Shown: piece by piece, positions 42,701-52,671 of the stretch | Layout: each line of letters starts with the position of its first letter | How positions within the stretch are numbered: the first letter of the stretch is position 1 | Assembly (NCBI GenBank): GCA_025267735.1 | Contig: CM046307.1 | Coordinates: forward strand, 54,803,395-54,867,394 | Length of the DNA stretch: 64,000 bases | Direction of reading: 5' to 3' | Origin: Mactra quadrangularis | Taxonomy: Eukaryota; Mollusca; Bivalvia; Venerida; Mactridae | Notes under the pieces: generated by a model | What the model saw: the letters and a program-made list of their open reading frames with translations, nothing else | Told to the model about the DNA's origin: nothing | The model's database searches: none | Made by a program: the position numbers and the translations under genes

Positions 42701-45442
42701 ATGGATCTCTTTATTGTACACATGGGTAGGAGTACTGACCGTCGCTATATGACTGGTACTAAATGTGGACGTTAAAATGTGGCGTAAGACACCAGCCATT
42801 ACATTTCGTGACATTCTCTTTCCAAACATAAACTGTTAATTGAAGATCCTACGAAACAGGTAAAGGTGTTGACACCTTTGTTTGAATAATCAAAATGATC
42901 GGAAATTTCAGTTAAAATTATTCCAGTAAAACTCTTTCCCTATCGAATCCTCCTCCATAGTGAAGAGGATATGATATGTTGGTGACTTTTGCTTCTGAAG
43001 AAGGCTGTCAAACGTCAGTAGAGAAAAAAATGCATTAACATTTTCATGTAAAAAAATGTATTTTAGGAGGAAAAATTGATCTCGGACATCATGCTGGCCG
43101 TGCAAAGATGGCATTGTATGACACGATTGCTTTCCAAGATGCAGTTGCTAAAGGAAACGAACTTACCTCAGAGAGTGACACATTGATTGTTGTGACAGCT
43201 GACCACGCCCATACAATGGTATTTGCCGGATATCCATCTAGAGGCAATGACATTCTTGGTAAGGTTTTAATATCGCTTTCAAATCTACTCGTACGCACTC
43301 AATGACCAACATGATTTAACAATGTTTTAATTAAGAATGATTTGAGTGCAAGTCTTAACTTCAAGTTAAACACAGACTTCCCCATTTTTGTCTTCTCTGT
43401 CTGCCAACGTAAGAATAGTAGAACATTAATTAGGAAAAGCAAGATCTTTATGGAATAAATTGTATACATCTCTTACATTTTATCTAGTTTATTACCTATC
43501 AATATACATCGTATGTCTTTTGGTGCAAATGCATAAGAATGAGCATGAACTGATGATTATGAAACAAGTGGAACGAACACTAGACCATCTGCTATTGATA
43601 AATTAGTAACCGGTATGATAAATATGTAAGTATGATAAGTCCGATGTAAATTATGTTTTATTAATTTTTTATGTGTAATGCTTATTGCAGCACTTTGGAT
43701 CATTATATGAATAACTTTGTTTAGAAATTATCAAAAACTGGCTAAGCGTTTTGCGGATGTGGAAATCAAAAATTGCATCCAAGATGGCCACCGATTTCCC
43801 GGTTCAATCTCATTCATTACTTCTATGGTCATTTAAACATTTGATCAAAATCGAAGACAATAACCGTAACGTTCAGTATGCTACTTATTAACGATTTATC
43901 ACTCTGCTAACCATACACACAGCTATAAATAAACTGTTGTTATGTTCAGTATAAATTAACATCATTATTACAGGAAAAGTTGATACTAGCCGTGGATCAG
44001 ATAGTTTACCATATACAACATTATTGTACGGTGATGGTCCTGGATATAAACTAACCAATGGTCACAGAGCAGATATCACCCACGTTGATACAAGTATGTT
44101 GTTTTTTCTTTGTTTACGTCTAGACGAAGAGTAATACTATTATTCATTTACATACATGTACTCTATCCTCATCGTTGCCTTCACTCGACTATGCTGTGAA
44201 TGAGAATAAGTCCAGAACGATCTTGTGTTTAGGACAAAGGTCTGGAAAATATTTGGTAGGGTAGGCTCTAAGTTTTTGTTACAGCAAGTTGTGAGTTTCA
44301 CTGAAATCTTTTTGTCATTATTCCTAAAGGTAAAATTGAAAAGAATCTTAGGTAAGCGAGATTTAAACTGAAGTTAAAAACCACTTATAATATATTTGCA
44401 ATATCTAAGTAAACTGTGATAGCCTAGATACCGGTACTTATTTTTGTGATATATTTAAAATACAATTCTCCCTGTGATATTTAATTGTAATTTTTTATAC
44501 GGTTTTATCTATGTCTAATTCTTAATTTATTGTAATTATTTATTTTTACGAGCCTTCCCGAGTCTTTCATCCCAGTTCATTTCTTTTCTTTTGTTTGTTA
44601 CCATGGACTACAATGGAAATAAGAGTGTTCTCTTTTTTGTGTCATCCACAGTATATAAACACATTTAACATGATTGAACTCTCCATTTATTTAAATAATT
44701 ACAAATATGTTTTATAAAGTATTATAAAATCTATTGAGTGCAATTTTTAACAATCTTGTGATATTTTTTTTTATTTCATCTTATTTAATTGTATGAAATT
44801 CTTAATTGAAATGTAATAGATTATTTTATGTCTGATTCACGTGTTTTACATTGTGTACCATGTTGACTGTGATTTATGCTGAATTAAAATTGTGAGGTAG
44901 GTTCGAACTCCCTTCAACACCGGAATTTTCAGTGCCATTAGTAACAAATGACACTTCATTTGTATATTGCAATAAGGACTGTCTTACTAGATGCAAAAAC
45001 ATCAACACTATTAATACGATCCATTATGTACTTACGTTGGTCCGTGGAAGTGTTTGCTAATATCATGTTAAAGAGTCACAATGGACTTCGGTTAAAAACA
45101 CTCATTTTTCTTGTCGTCCATTTAGTATCATGCAATTAGTAGCCATCCTAAACTCCACGTATAAGTATTTAATTGATAACTGATGTTATGTGCAATGTAT
45201 TTTAAATATTGTGCATATTGTATGTCATTACAGCTGACAAACACTACGAACAACAATCTGCCGTCCTTAAAGACTCAGAAACACATGGCGGTGATGATGT
45301 AGCTATTTATGCTCGTGGACCAATGGCTCATATACTCTCGGGAACTCACGAACAAAACGAGATTGCTCACGTTATGGCTTATGCTTCTTGTGTTGGTGAT
45401 TACGCTAATAGTGCTGATTGTGCCGCTTCGTTGACTGGTTAA
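27760..45442 (+). CDS. alkaline phosphatase, secreted, complete
   Basis: Zn/Mg-dependent phosphomonoesterase of the secretory pathway or cell surface. Exons: 27760-27862, 31003-31223, 34598-34772, 35291-35460, 37279-37386, 38164-38266, 42000-42149, 43067-43258, 43974-44093, 45234-45442 (ten), all GT/AG and phase-consistent, total 1551 nt (516 residues). The signal peptide is about residues 1-21. By alignment from memory to mammalian enzymes: D69 (FLGDG), nucleophile S119 in [16 protein letters not shown]182 in THATPAG (Ser in mammals, Thr in E. coli), E343 (LLVEGG), D348 and H352 in KIDLGHH, D389/H390 (TADHAH) and H465 (ETHGGDD). All primary metal ligands are present; a second-shell His in the mammalian DHGHH motif is Leu here. 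The C-terminus (ADCAASLTG) has no hydrophobic GPI-addition tail, so a soluble secreted form is inferred. The gene is intact despite introns full of mobile elements. Confidence 0.95.
28480..28552. repeat. imperfect inverted repeat in alkaline phosphatase intron 1
   Basis: ATTCCGGACTCCACGGCGAT and, after a short loop, ATCGCCGTGGTATTCCGAAT pair as an imperfect hairpin. Nothing else in this part of the intron is recognised. Confidence 0.5.
29045..29286. mobile_element. inverted-repeat element family D, copy 1
   Basis: Begins CAGGGGCGGATCCAGG and ends GGGTCCGCCCATG, with G-rich and C-rich subterminal runs. Family members are at 51589-51871 and, reversed, at 48772-49067. Flanks ATTCG and AGTCG allow a diverged 5-bp duplication. 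Alkaline phosphatase intron 1. Confidence 0.65.
30112..30164. repeat. 26-bp tandem duplication
   Basis: ACTTGAAAACTGTTTTACAA followed by ACATGA occurs twice in immediate succession. Alkaline phosphatase intron 1. Confidence 0.7.
30787..30955. mobile_element. short MITE family C, copy 3
   Basis: Left AGTAAAGTTTCATTATAAAG, right AAAGTGGAACTTCCTTAT, interior TTTTTAAGTCCCAAAATGC. It ends about 45 bp before the acceptor of alkaline phosphatase exon 2. Confidence 0.55.
31792..34088. mobile_element. 2.3-kb diverged inverted-repeat element with a 13-mer array
   Basis: Outer arms at about 31792-31965 and 33955-34088 are diverged inverted copies (shared blocks: AGTCCTTA, GATAAAATATTCA, ATGATTAAAAATAACATT, TTTAACTATCGCTTT). 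The interior has no convincing reading frame but holds seven AACGTACG-type words between 32323 and 33441. It lies in alkaline phosphatase intron 2. Boundaries and target duplication are unresolved. Confidence 0.6.
32323..33441 (+). repeat. dispersed array of AACGTACGGGACA motifs
   Basis: AACGTACGGGACA at 32323, 32718, 33080 and 33429, AACGAACGGGACA at 32514, and the variant AACGTACGAGTC at 32703 and 33408. Both variants precede a standard copy closely (15 and 21 bp start to start). All seven are in the same orientation. Confidence 0.75.
35000..35129. repeat. perfect 41-bp inverted repeat
   Basis: Arms 35000-35040 and 35089-35129 are exact complements, starting TGTATAAAATATGTTGGTGT, around a 48-bp AT-rich loop. 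No target duplication seen. Alkaline phosphatase intron between exons 34598-34772 and 35291-35460. Confidence 0.8.
36060..36570. repeat. 22-bp minisatellite, about 23 units
   Basis: Unit CAATCAATAACTACTTCATC plus TG, fairly uniform to about 36410, then degrading to ACAATAAATAACTACTATGT-type units of the same period. Alkaline phosphatase intron. Confidence 0.85.
39226..39505 (-). repeat. tRNA-derived SINE copy 3, inside a larger element
   Basis: Begins with the shared TTTTAACACCGTAGCAACAC end and carries GAGGGAGAATAGTCGTAG and TTTCATGACCAAGCTCC blocks. It is inserted inside the 3.3-kb long-TIR element in an alkaline phosphatase intron, so it postdates that element or travelled with it. Confidence 0.65.
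39655..40237. mobile_element. 583-bp Harbinger-like remnant with 144-bp TIRs
   Basis: Arms of about 144 bp (39655-39798 and its complement ending at 40237) are practically identical. The element is flanked by TATTA on both sides, which contains the TTA expected for Harbinger. The middle holds the transposase fragment listed separately. It is nested in the 3.3-kb element. Confidence 0.75.
39785..40006 (+). pseudogene. C-terminal fragment of a Harbinger/DDE_Tnp_4 transposase
   Basis: An open stretch of 73 codons contains [20 protein letters not shown] and [19 protein letters not shown]. This matches the end of the Harbinger/HARBI1-type nuclease, where a conserved I-E-x-A-I/F-G-x-L/I-K motif supplies the last acidic residue. 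It starts within the left inverted arm and lacks the rest of the catalytic domain, so it is not functional. Confidence 0.65.
41140..41211. repeat. 36-bp tandem duplication
   Basis: Two exact successive copies of a unit starting AAGTCCAGCCATCTACGATT, inside the 3.3-kb element. Confidence 0.8.
42520..42830. repeat. possible SINE-like repeat
   Basis: Contains GTACTAAATGTGGACG and AAAATGTGGCGTAAGACACC, which resemble the tail of repeats I associate with bivalve genomes. The overlapping open frames on both strands look like by-products. Weak call from memory only. Confidence 0.3.
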
Positions 45443-45468
45443 AATAACTTATGTATTAAATAAGATTG

Positions 45469-45478
45469 AATAAATAAA
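45469..45478 (+). promoter_or_regulatory. alkaline phosphatase polyadenylation signal
   Basis: Two overlapping AATAAA hexamers (AATAAATAAA) begin 27 bases after the stop codon. This would make the 3' untranslated region very short and end it before the convergent gene's last exon. Confidence 0.6.
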
Positions 45479-45730
45479 ACAAAGAACGTGAAATATGGCC
45501 AATGTTTATGTGTGTTTTTATTGTTTATGTTCTTTCTAAACGGAAGACGAAACGTCTTACCAAATGTCAGGGTTTTGGGAGGAAAAAACTCAAACTACAG
45601 TTGCAGGTGCGTTAGCACTTCCACACAAATATTTTTATTTCAATTCAGAGTCCTCGATTCATTTGTAATACAAAACTGAAGCAAAACCGATATCAAGGAC
45701 ATACAATTCATATTTGGTGCCTCTGGCAGT

Positions 45731-48700
45731 TCAAGCACTGAAAGGTGATGGCTTATAAGTGCCGGTAGAAGGTGGAGTAACAATAGTTGCTGAAAAATAC
45801 AAAATTCATTTTTTGCGATAGAATCATGGATACTTTCGCCTGATGATGTTATACATCAACATAATATGATAAATTGAGGTGATGTGTGATCATAACGAGC
45901 TAGGTAAAAATAATGTAACAAAAATTGATAATAATTATAATAATTAACAATCCGTCTTGAAACATCTGGCTGCCGTATCGAATTGAATCTACATGCTAGT
46001 TAACAGTATAACTAGTACATTTTAAACATTTTGTAGGAAAGGGAAGGGTCACATAAATACAAATTTAGGGATAACTGAGGTGCGTTCAACATGGCTAGCG
46101 CTCAAGCAAGCGCTTGCTTTGCAAATTGTTAGGCTATTAAAGACTGCAAGCGCTCGCTGTAAAATCCAGCATGGCGTCAATTAGCACATTATTGAAAATA
46201 GCGGGTGGGGGAACAATTTTATCTGCTGAAGAGATCTTTCACATTTTTTATCATAAATGAGTCATAATGATCGATACAATTGTACCAACTGTACCAAATA
46301 AATTATATTATATACATTGCGTGGATATGTTATGTTGAACAAGTAACACACAAGTTTGCGTCCCACATTTTAGGGATAATTCTTTGAGATAAAAAATTAC
46401 ATTTTTCCAGCCACCATCTTTGATATCTAAGCGAAACACCTCTCGAGTTGAATCTCGAGCGCTCGCGAGCACTCGCTTGGGCGCCGGCGTTCAGAACGAG
46501 AGCGCTCGATGTCGTCCCGAGCGATCGCATTGTTGAACGCACCTCTGATAAATATAATAATTACAATTTATAAATTATTCACTCCATATTATATTCAATA
46601 TATCAAAAACAAAAATCAAAGCACTGGAGTGCTGGAGGAACGATGTCCTGGACTGATTTAATAAATAAAAATTATAATTATGTAAAAAATCAAACTTGTG
46701 CAGCAATATTATCTATAAAATAATGTAAGAAGTATCAATTAATAGAATTTAACAAGAGCACTCCAAGGATAGAACTAGACTTTTCGAGTAATTTGCTAAT
46801 TGCAAGGTTTATCTTACTTTATCAAACAAATAAATCAGTCAAAGAATAATAAACCAATTCATATAAATATAAAAGAGGCAGAACTGCTATAACATAAGTC
46901 TATAGTAACGTCCCTTCAAAGTTAAGAAGACGTACCATCAATTAATTAGCACATCTATTTTCATGTTGATATCTTAATTGACTTAAAGTATGCACATGTT
47001 AACTAGACACTTTATGATTATGTCATTGCAACAATTGTTCCATTTTGAGATAGAAGTCTAGGCTAAAACCGAACTCATGCCGTTTTATGGAAAAAACTCA
47101 CGACAAGTCAAGGAAATTTATGATAGTGATCAAATGATTTGTCTTAGACCACTGTGAGAGAGGCTAGTGACTTTAAGTATTATTTTTTCTGTTTTTAGTT
47201 CATTTTTATCGGAGTTCCACGTGCACATTTATGTGTTACGTTTGGGAAGGAAACGGGTTTTTGGTAGATCAGATAGGGTACGATTAAACGTTTTTTCCTG
47301 TTTAACGTCAGATAACTTTCTTCATTTGCTTTTCATTAATAAGCTTTTATATGCAATCGACAAATTAAGCATTTGTTTGATAAATAAGACCAAGTTTTTG
47401 AAAATCTTAAATTAATCGGACACCTGCAGTCTGCATCGCGTAATCTTTGGAACTTGACTATCGAAACTATCGTTTACATTATTTTGTAAACTAGTCAATC
47501 GCTGTGGTCGTTTACTACCATTCCATCGATTGGAAAACCATCGATTTTGAAATTATTGCATATGTACATTACTCGATGTCAAATGAACAACATTTTTGTC
47601 TTCAATATCTGTACAGTCGCTCAAACAGTGTGACATTTAATTATGTTTGTCTCTAATACGACTAGAACGATTTCTTCTTCTTTCTAGAACTATTTAACGA
47701 AATAGTTTAAAGAGACGGACGGGCACAGAATAAACGAAAGTCGTTAAAAACCCTGATCGATTAGAGACACGAACATGAAGTCCCTGGTCTGATATAGGCA
47801 AATAGCCATATTTTCGTCGAGTGCGCCCGACGGGCCCAATAGACGTTTGACATTATGTCATTTGCGTACATAAGGGTGCATTTGCGCAATGGTGCGCTTT
47901 AGATTGAACACTGGATTTATACAGTTAAATCTCCGATTCGCCAATGTCTATTATATTTCGTCCATTTGCGCAGAATTCTCCATTGCGTGTTTAAGTCGTA
48001 TCCTGTTGTTTTATTGCTGATAATATATTAACGCCCCAAAAAGTTATTTAACAATTAAAACTTCATTTCGCTACTGACTGCTTTCGTCCATTTTGCCCCT
48101 AATTCTCTGTTGCGTGTTTTAGTCATACCCACAGTAAACCGTATCATGTTGCTATATTCGCTACTGACTGCATTTCGTCCATTTTGCCCCTAATTCTCTA
48201 TTGCGTGTTTTAGTCATACCAGCAGTAAACCGTATCATGTTGCTCTATTGCCGCATGAAAAATCAAATCTATGGAAATAAGTAGCAAGCGATTATCAGGA
48301 TAATATACTTACCGGAAACATCCGAATCAAAATTTGCAGTAATGATATGCGGAGTGGATCGGTTTTTTTGCTTAGATTCAATGCTTGGAGCCGAAATTAC
48401 GGTTTGTTAACTCTGGAACGATGTTAAGACATCGTTCCAAAAAGTTCAAGGCATCGGATCAAAACATCGAAAGTGACTGGCATCATTTGTTACAGCAGTT
48501 GATTTAATGAAAAACAATCACACTTGATTAATAACACATCAAACAATAGTTCAATACAATTAATCATGCAAAAATGAAATTTATCGTAGACCCTTTTAAA
48601 CAGCTTAAAAGTTCTTTAAGAAGAAGTACAACAAGTTTAGTGCTTTACTTACCTTTTCAGGATTTTCTGGTAGCGAGGAATCTTTGTTATCCTAGCCAAT

Positions 48701-51123
48701 GAAATATCGAATATCAGGTTCATAGAAGCCTGAAAACAAGACAACAGTAACTTCATATCTGTGAGTATTATCCATAGGCGGATCTAACGGGGGTCCGGAC
48801 CCCCTCCCTAAATTTTCAAATTTTACCCGACCACGAATGTATTTTAAATGAAGCCAATTTAAAGTAGCAATTTTTCTCGGACTCGCTTTGCTCACCTTTG
48901 TGTTTAACATAGATCTACATGTAATAGTTATGTAGCTTTTTATTATGATTTTGTAGTGTTATTCTGAAAATAGTGTATATTGTGGTTGTGGCTCGAAAGT
49001 TTGGACCCCCCCCAAAAAAAAAAGTTTGGATCCCCTCCCCCTAGAAAAAAACCTGGATCCGCCAATGTTGTCGTTTGCGATTTTTATTGAAAACGCTCTT
49101 CATAAGTAACAGTAGTAATGTCTCACCCAACATCTTATTATAATGTGGCATAAACTGGAATCTCTCATGCTAAGCCTATACTTGTCATTACTGCATGCTT
49201 TGTTAAAATATTTCTAGAAGAATGAGTGAAGAAAAGGTAAAAAAAGCTTAATATGATTATATAAACCTTCATTCTTTGGTAGTGTAACTCTTATATTTAA
49301 TGCATCTTCAAAGTCTAAATATTTAGATCTCATCTCTTTAACTATGACCTTTTCTTCGCCATAACTGAAGTCAATTTCCAAAGACTTCTCGGCAACAACA
49401 AGTTTTCTTTGATCACATTCTTCCTCGTGAAGTACATCAACCACTTTATCCATGGGTGTGTTTGTTTCTTTCCTTGCTAAGTTCAGCCAGTGATGGTTTT
49501 TGAAACTGGCAACATCTGGTTGATTAAACAATCCTTTCGTATTTCGATAATCAGATACCTTACTTCTATATGGTCTAACCAAACATGCTGTATAGTCAAA
49601 TATAGAGTTTGGAGGTACACTGTAAAAAAGAAATCGTTCATTGTTCAAACATGTCAAGACAAAGGGCAGAAATTTCAAAATGGAAGCTCTTTAAATAGAT
49701 AGTTATCGTAAAGTCATTATTAAAATTTGGTTTTAAGTTCAGACAGGAGCGAATCTTTATTATGTGTGTCATACTATATAAGAGTCCACTAAGTATGATA
49801 TTGTATTCGCGTGAAAATTGATTTATCTTTCTACAACGATTTCATGATTATTAAATTACTTAAGACTTGGTGTTGTTTTATTGCAGCTCTGATTTTAGAT
49901 CTATGGTATAAAACTACCAAACCCTGTCGCGTATTTATCCCGAGGAGTCAGGACCCAGAAATTTTTAAAAAGTTTAAGACGACTTTTAATTGAAGTATCT
50001 AACTAAAACATTTTCTCCATATATCAGAGCTCCCGTTTGTTAACGTATGGGTGGAGTTACATCAATCTTAGACAGTAATCTCCGGTGATATTTAATCCTA
50101 AAATGATTCCGCTCACCAGAAAGACCTTTAATCCGAATCGTCAACTTTAGACACAAAGTTGCATATTTTGTAAACAGGAGTGTAAAAACAACAGAAATAA
50201 CAAAAGTAAAACAACCTATCTAGCTTCCACGCAGTCAGAAATCAAAGAGGAAGATGTTGTTGTTTTTTTTTAGATTTTTAGTTTTGTTTTAAAAAGGACG
50301 TCACAAACAAATATTGAAAAAAAACACAAATTGGAATTCTGTCTTGGAACGGACAGAGGCGAAGTAAATAACAACGAAAAGATAGAACTACATGTATAAT
50401 ATTTTATTACAACTTACAATAGTTCCAATGTCCATTCATTAAATCCTATATAGTTAGCAGATCTCAGTATATTATAACATTTTATAGTATTATCATTATT
50501 TTGTACTTGTAATGTTCCACTTATACCAACGTGTTCATCAACAACATTAAAACTAGCTTTGTTTATATCAAAATAGAGCCGAACTACTTCAAACATACGT
50601 GCGTGTGACGATTGAAACTGAAAATGTAAGAAAACAAAATGATTTTTAAGCATTGTTGTGTTCAATGTTGTTCAAATCAAGGAAGGCACTTGTAACTTAA
50701 CAAACTTGCCAGATGGCGATACCATGCTACTACTAATTATAATGATAATAACGACTTTATCTAACGAGGTTACACATTTGGATAATTTCAGTCTTACATT
50801 TGGACCTCTGATAAAAACATGGTACAAGTTTTCTTTACAAGACATATATATTCACATAGAGAAGCACATATATTGAATTAACAATTTAAAAGATTAGTAA
50901 AATGATAAAATGTCACACAAACCTGAAATAAAACATCGAAAAATTATAAAGATCAAATATCTCCGGTGGACAAAGAACGTTTTACATTTTGTTAAATTTC
51001 CATTGAATGTATTGATTTATATTGCATGTACCAAGACATCAACTCAACTTTATTGTGTTGTCGAACCTAAATGACATGTTTATAAATAATAATGAAATCT
51101 AAAAAGACAAAAATGTTTACCAT
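45731..51123 (-). CDS. unrecognised spliced gene, tentative model
   Basis: No family recognised. Best-supported exons on the minus strand are 50617-50418 (acceptor TTTTCAG, donor GTAAGT) and 49619-49289 or 49267, which join in phase to give about 176 residues, including RLYFDINKASFNVVDEHVG, NEWTLELFVPPNSIFDYTA and HEEECDQRKLVVAEKSLEID. Likely further exons: 48729-48653 (ASMNLIFDISLARITKIPRY, strong acceptor and donor), 48383-48313 (weak CCAAG acceptor) and terminal 45789-45731 (ends PPSTGTYKPSPFSA, stop TGA). Phases fit if the second exon ends at AGA/GTTACA (49289). A possible start codon sits at the edge of an exon at 51121-51123 (ATG then GTAAAC); otherwise an internal Met in exon 50617-50418 starts the protein. 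The beta-rich first part faintly resembles a carbohydrate-binding (CBM20-like) fold, which is weak inference. It is divergent from UTP3 and convergent with alkaline phosphatase, 288 bp between stops. Confidence 0.42.
46077..46545. mobile_element. 469-bp CpG-rich MITE with 15-bp TIRs
   Basis: GAGGTGCGTTCAACA at the left and its exact complement at the right. Subterminal regions are rich in AGCGCTCG and GCAAGCGC palindromic words, unlike the AT-rich surroundings. No clear target duplication. Intron of the tentative minus-strand gene. Confidence 0.7.
46560..48060. other. intron sequence, no gene seen
   Basis: Between the 469-bp element and the 48.07-kb duplication I see no exon signal or clear repeat on either strand, except a diverged partial copy of the following unit near 47945-48015. 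It would be intron of the tentative minus-strand gene. Confidence 0.4.
48067..48253. repeat. direct duplication of about 95 bp
   Basis: Two close copies of a unit starting TTCGCTACTGACTGC, containing TTTTGCCCCTAATTCTCT and AGTAAACCGTATCATGTTGC, with a more diverged partial copy just upstream. Confidence 0.8.
48772..49067. mobile_element. inverted-repeat element family D, copy 3 (reversed)
   Basis: Starts ATAGGCGGATCTAACGGGGG and ends CCTGGATCCGCCAATG, the opposite orientation to the copies at 29045 and 51589. It lies between two proposed exons of the tentative minus-strand gene and may disturb its structure. Confidence 0.6.
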
Positions 51124-52671
51124 TTTTCCAAAAGAAAACTGACACAGTACGGAATCACCGAGGACAATGCTAAACATATTTTTGTTCTGATTTTAAATAG
51201 AGCTTATATATGTAGCTGGAAGCATCTATCAAATATTGCCATATTTAACTGATCATGTTATCACATGTATGGCTGTAGGTAAAACTACAGTACTAACTTA
51301 AAATGTTGGTTGGTTAATTATTGATACCTGCATGTATATACTACATGTATTAGTACATCTATTATGTCATACGTTACAAGACAACTACATGTAATCCTGC
51401 AGACTATAATGAATTATGTTCATATAGTAATGTAAAAGAATTCAGTGTGATCAAGGACCATATAGCGTCCTTGATGTGATTCTATTGCGTATATAACTGT
51501 ATAATAGCTTGTATACTCGACTTTATACTCCAAAAAAGTCCCGATATTAGCGTAATTTGCAAAATAGGACACATAAAAGAATAGTTCGCAGGGGCGGATC
51601 CAGGGTTTTTCTAGAAGGGGGGGAGTCCGAAATTTTCTAAGGGGGGCCGAACTTTCGACCCTCAGCCACATTAAACACATTTTGCAGAAAACATGCAACA
51701 TATTAATAGTAAACACTACTTAACCATTAAATCTATGTATAGCACCAACAAAAATTGCTTCATGCTGTTCTTAAAATGACTTACTGTCAAGAAATACTCT
51801 AATGGACAGTTACATTTTCCGAATTCTAGGGGAGTCCGGACCCCTGACCCCCCTCGCTAAACCCGCCTATGGTTCGTCTTTTAATTGTTGTGGAGAAACA
51901 TTCATCGCATTCGCAAAAAAAAAACATTTAGACACTTTTTGTGAAATTGCGAGGATCAAAATTTGAAATAACTAATGCCGTAAGTAGCACTTGGTAGGTT
52001 TATTAGTGATGCTATTTACATAACATATAATATTTAACTATACTAGAAAACAAATAATATGATATAAAGTTTTTTCAGTACAGAATAGATGCATAAAAAT
52101 GTGTTGAGTAAAAATGTACAATATATTATTAAGGTACAGATTAAATCCAGCAGTACAAAAAATGCATCACATGATAGCCTACAAAGTCCTAAGACTTATT
52201 TCCAATGGTTCTTTTGCCTTAAACCATAATTTAATCATAAAATACACAAATATTATAACTACCTAGATTATATGATAATGAATAATATAGAAAATTAACA
52301 GTAGTACATGCACATAAAAACAATGACAAGATGATAATCTGATTTCTCGACATTGCTTATCTGTTCGATTTTGATAGCATTATATAAGACGCGAAAAATA
52401 AAAAAATAATTTTATATCAAATGTTCTTTTATTTCGAAAACGTATGATTTTTGGCGGCACACATATGATGTTGAAAAAGGAGGCGGAGTTTACTTGAAGG
52501 CGGGGTTAGTTTTTAGAATTCTCGATTAGCCGGTGTTCATTTTACTTGCACATCGTGAGATTAAAATTTTCTATCTAACACATGTTGAATGTAAACATTT
52601 ACGCTTTAAGTATTTTCTCGTGATATATCGGGAATTGATGGTTTTGAAAAACGAAATAAGTTGAAGCCAAA
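51124..52671. other. divergent intergenic region upstream of UTP3
   Basis: Presumed shared upstream region of the unrecognised minus gene and UTP3. It contains one 283-bp inverted-repeat element (51589-51871). Two GGCGG words occur at about 52482 and 52499, some 170-190 bases before the UTP3 start. Nothing else is recognised. Confidence 0.4.
51589..51871. mobile_element. inverted-repeat element family D, copy 2
   Basis: Starts CAGGGGCGGATCCAGGG and ends ACCCGCCTATG. It is flanked by GTTCG on both sides (51584-51588 and 51872-51876), a likely 5-bp target duplication. It sits between the minus-strand gene and UTP3. Confidence 0.7.

Noticed and set aside
42461..42829. 122-codon minus-strand open frame in a phosphatase intron
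   Set aside because: Overlaps a likely repeat with an open frame on the other strand too; no family signature or splice logic.
46330..46542. 70-codon minus-strand open frame
   Set aside because: Lies almost wholly within the right part of the CpG-rich MITE.
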